A stretch of 64,000 bases of DNA from Pontibacter aydingkolensis (GTDB lineage: Bacteria > Bacteroidota > Bacteroidia > Cytophagales > Hymenobacteraceae): NCBI RefSeq assembly GCF_019443125.1, contig NZ_JAHYXK010000007.1:1-64000 (forward strand). Direction: 5' to 3'. The stretch's first letter is position 1; the number at the start of each line of letters is the position of its first letter. This document shows positions 62,332-64,000 of the stretch, in pieces. A program made the position numbers and the translations under genes. The notes under the pieces were generated by a model. That model ran no database searches. It saw nothing but the letters and a program-made list of their open reading frames with translations, and had not been told where the DNA came from.

Positions 62332-63210
62332 TTACTTGTCAGCTCTAAACTGTTCCGGTGTTAAGCCTGTGTGTTTTTTAAAGAACCGAAAGAAATAAGC
62401 GTTATCAGTATACCCTAGTTCTGCAGCTATTCGTGAGCTTGTTAAATCGGAGTGTACCAACAGCCTTTTGGCCTCGAGTAAAGTGCGAAACTGTATCAAC
62501 TCTATCGTAGTTTTTCCCAGAGACCTTTTACAAATTTCGTTCAGATGTTTTGTGGTTACATGTAAGCAGTCAGCATAAAAGCGTACAGGCAAGTGTTCTT
62601 TGTGGTGCAGGTCAATCAGCCTTTCCAGATTTTGTAAGAGCGTGTGTTCATTGCCTTTAAATGCTGTGCTGCATTCTGTGTGCCTGCAAATTCTCGTCAG
62701 TTCTATAAGTAGTACATCCAGCAGCCTGCTGAGCATTACCTCTTTCATAAATCTTGAAGTATTATGCTCTTGCGCAATATTTTGCAGAACAGGCATAAGC
62801 AGCGCGTTTTCTTCAGGAGAGATGCTTAGAATGGGTCTGTGCAGCATGGTGTTAAAAAAAGGAAAACTATACAGCTTACGATCAGGATATGCTTTGGCGT
62901 AGAATTCCTGCGTAAAAAAGATTATGAAGCCATCAACATTATCTGAAAGTTGCCAACTGTGCACCTGCCCCGGAACCAGGAAAAACACAGTGTAAGGCTT
63001 TACCTCATATTCCGTGAAGTCAATAGTATGCTTACCACTGCCCTGTGTTATAAAAAGTATGATGTAGAAGTTGTGCTTATGAGGCCTTCTAATGAACAAG
63101 TGCTCCTGTAAGTGTGCAGAGAAGGAGCTATAATAGAAGTAATGCTCCTTTTGGTCCTGTGCATTATAGTCCTGAATCTGATAAATTGGTAGGTACTTCC
63201 TTTGTGTCAT
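62332..63210 (-). CDS. AraC-family transcription regulator
   Basis: 292 residues from the ATG at 63210 (MTQRKYLPIYQIQDYN). An in-frame GTG at 63231 is less likely. The N-terminal cupin-like ligand-binding part includes FIRRPHKHNFYIILFITQGSGKHTIDFTEYEVKPYTVFFLVPGQVHSW. The C-terminal double helix-turn-helix has FYADCLHVTTKHLNEICKRSLGKTTIELIQFRTLLEAKRLL and SSRIAAELGYTDNAYFFRFFKKHTGLTPEQFR. The ligand is unknown. It is divergent from the DUF983 gene. Confidence 0.93.
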   Translation of the reverse strand: MTQRKYLPIYQIQDYNAQDQKEHYFYYSSFSAHLQEHLFIRRPHKHNFYIILFITQGSGKHTIDFTEYEVKPYTVFFLVPGQVHSWQLSDNVDGFIIFFTQEFYAKAYPDRKLYSFPFFNTMLHRPILSISPEENALLMPVLQNIAQEHNTSRFMKEVMLSRLLDVLLIELTRICRHTECSTAFKGNEHTLLQNLERLIDLHHKEHLPVRFYADCLHVTTKHLNEICKRSLGKTTIELIQFRTLLEAKRLLVHSDLTSSRIAAELGYTDNAYFFRFFKKHTGLTPEQFRADK

Positions 63211-63324
63211 GCTATACTTATTAAGGCACAAGTTAGTTAACGCACAGGAAAAACACTCAGTAAAATTGGCTCAAATGTACAGTAAAAAGTCACTTTTGTC
63301 ACGTAAGTAGATGTAAAGGCAGTG

Positions 63325-63332
63325 TACCTTTG
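63325..63332 (+). promoter_or_regulatory. Candidate -7 promoter element before the DUF983 gene
   Basis: TACCTTTG fits TAnnTTTG and lies 22 bases before the ATG. A TTTG at 63295-63298 is 26 bases upstream, longer than the usual spacing of 18-20. Confidence 0.35.
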
Positions 63333-63354
63333 TGTGTAGATAAATTTTGACAGA

Positions 63355-63747
63355 ATGAGCCAAGGAAATTCACTCTTATACGGTATCGTATCAGCTAAAT
63401 GCCCCAGGTGCAGAGAAGGAAACATGTTCCCGAAAGGCACACTGTATACGACCAGATTTGCGGATATGCACCCAAATTGCCCATGCTGCGGACAGACGTT
63501 AGAGCCCGAGCCAGGTTTTTACTACGGAGCCATGTACGTAAGCTTTGCCTTTAATGTAGGTATATTCCTGGTAGCACTGTTTATACTTTACCAGTTTGTA
63601 GATGAGGTTACTATGGCCATGATGATCGGGATTGTAGCTGTAAGCGTTGTAGGCCTTTTGCCCATCATATTCCGACTTTCCAGAGCAATGTGGATAAATA
63701 TTTTTGTGAAGTATGAAGGCCCTTGCAATCAGATATCTAAGAAGTAA
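63355..63747 (+). CDS. DUF983-family membrane protein
   Basis: 130 residues. The N-terminal part has two CxxC pairs (CPRCREGNMF and CPCCGQTLE) that probably bind zinc. Two membrane segments follow (YVSFAFNVGIFLVALFILYQF and AMMIGIVAVSVVGLLPIIFRL). The family is DUF983, with no settled function. It is divergent from the AraC-family gene, which might regulate it. Confidence 0.9.
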   Translation: MSQGNSLLYGIVSAKCPRCREGNMFPKGTLYTTRFADMHPNCPCCGQTLEPEPGFYYGAMYVSFAFNVGIFLVALFILYQFVDEVTMAMMIGIVAVSVVGLLPIIFRLSRAMWINIFVKYEGPCNQISKK

Positions 63748-64000
63748 CCGAAGTAGTTTTGCCATTTGATTTTATTGCCAGGCTAGTTTTATTGCCTTTT
63801 TAAAATCATACGTTTGTTCAGAACTTTAAATTAGGTCAACTGATAATTCTTAACAGCAGATAGCTGCGATCACTATTCATTCATGTGACATTATATTCTC
63901 TACATAAGATGTCATGCTATAAATAACCTTTAACATAAATAGTTGTGTATAATTAATATTAATTATTATCTTTATTTAATATTAGGCAACTGTGGTCACA
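63748..64000. other. AT-rich end of window
   Basis: No gene seen. A direct repeat TTTTATTGCC occurs at 63770-63802. Past 63930 the sequence is strongly AT-rich and may hold a promoter for a gene beyond the edge. Confidence 0.4.

Overview
The window looks like chromosome from a Bacteroidota bacterium of the order Cytophagales, most likely a Pontibacter- or Hymenobacter-type genus. This is inferred from gene content (BamA-like and OmpA/PorT-like barrels, TonB-receptor remnant, SPW-repeat, DUF4168, DUF983 and DUF3820 proteins, phenylalanine hydroxylase, a roughly 630-residue amidophosphoribosyltransferase), from the near absence of Shine-Dalgarno sites and from promoter -7 boxes of the TAnnTTTG type. 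No rRNA, tRNA, CRISPR array, transposase or prophage was seen. It reads as a core-genome stretch with many small dispersed repeats.

Layout. 1-7.6 kb: an ArsR-type regulator with a clear palindromic operator, a YeiH-type transporter, a BamA-like barrel, and two exported amidohydrolase-fold proteins. 7.9-21.4 kb: a disordered Tyr/Arg/Gly-rich protein, a META-domain lipoprotein, a helix-turn-helix regulator, an M28 peptidase, a gluconate pair (gluconokinase and 6-phosphogluconate dehydrogenase), barrel and lipoprotein genes, two acetyltransferases, a DUF4168 protein and glpD. 21.5-38.9 kb: a decayed TonB-receptor tail, a DEAD-box helicase, a probable 27-codon gene, yebC, a CoA-transferase, phenylalanine hydroxylase, an exported phosphatase-like and a CotH-like protein, an ABC-F ATPase, murI and a YgiB/YgiC-like pair. 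39.0-49.8 kb: nuoHIJKLMN followed by a purF-like gene. 49.9-64 kb: YihY, an M50-like protease, MarC, a porin-BCCT transporter-universal stress protein operon, an M3 peptidase, several small orphan genes, an exported methyltransferase, an AraC regulator and a DUF983 protein.

How the genes fit together. nuoH-N supply the membrane arm of respiratory complex I; nuoA-G are not in this window. Gluconokinase and Gnd carry gluconate into the pentose-phosphate pathway, and GlpD feeds glycerol-3-phosphate electrons to quinone. The porin-BCCT-Usp operon and MarC-like and YihY-like proteins suggest osmotic or envelope functions. M28, M3 and amidohydrolase proteins point to extracytoplasmic peptide degradation.

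The least explained features are in the DNA itself. The heptamer AAGTATA and its complement are strongly over-represented in coding and non-coding DNA on both strands. A roughly 200-bp element with terminal inverted repeats occurs at three places. Several other palindromic repeats fill the gaps of the nuo cluster. A short transcription unit around 23.9 kb encodes a 27-residue hydrophobic peptide whose stop codon lies in a perfect palindrome.
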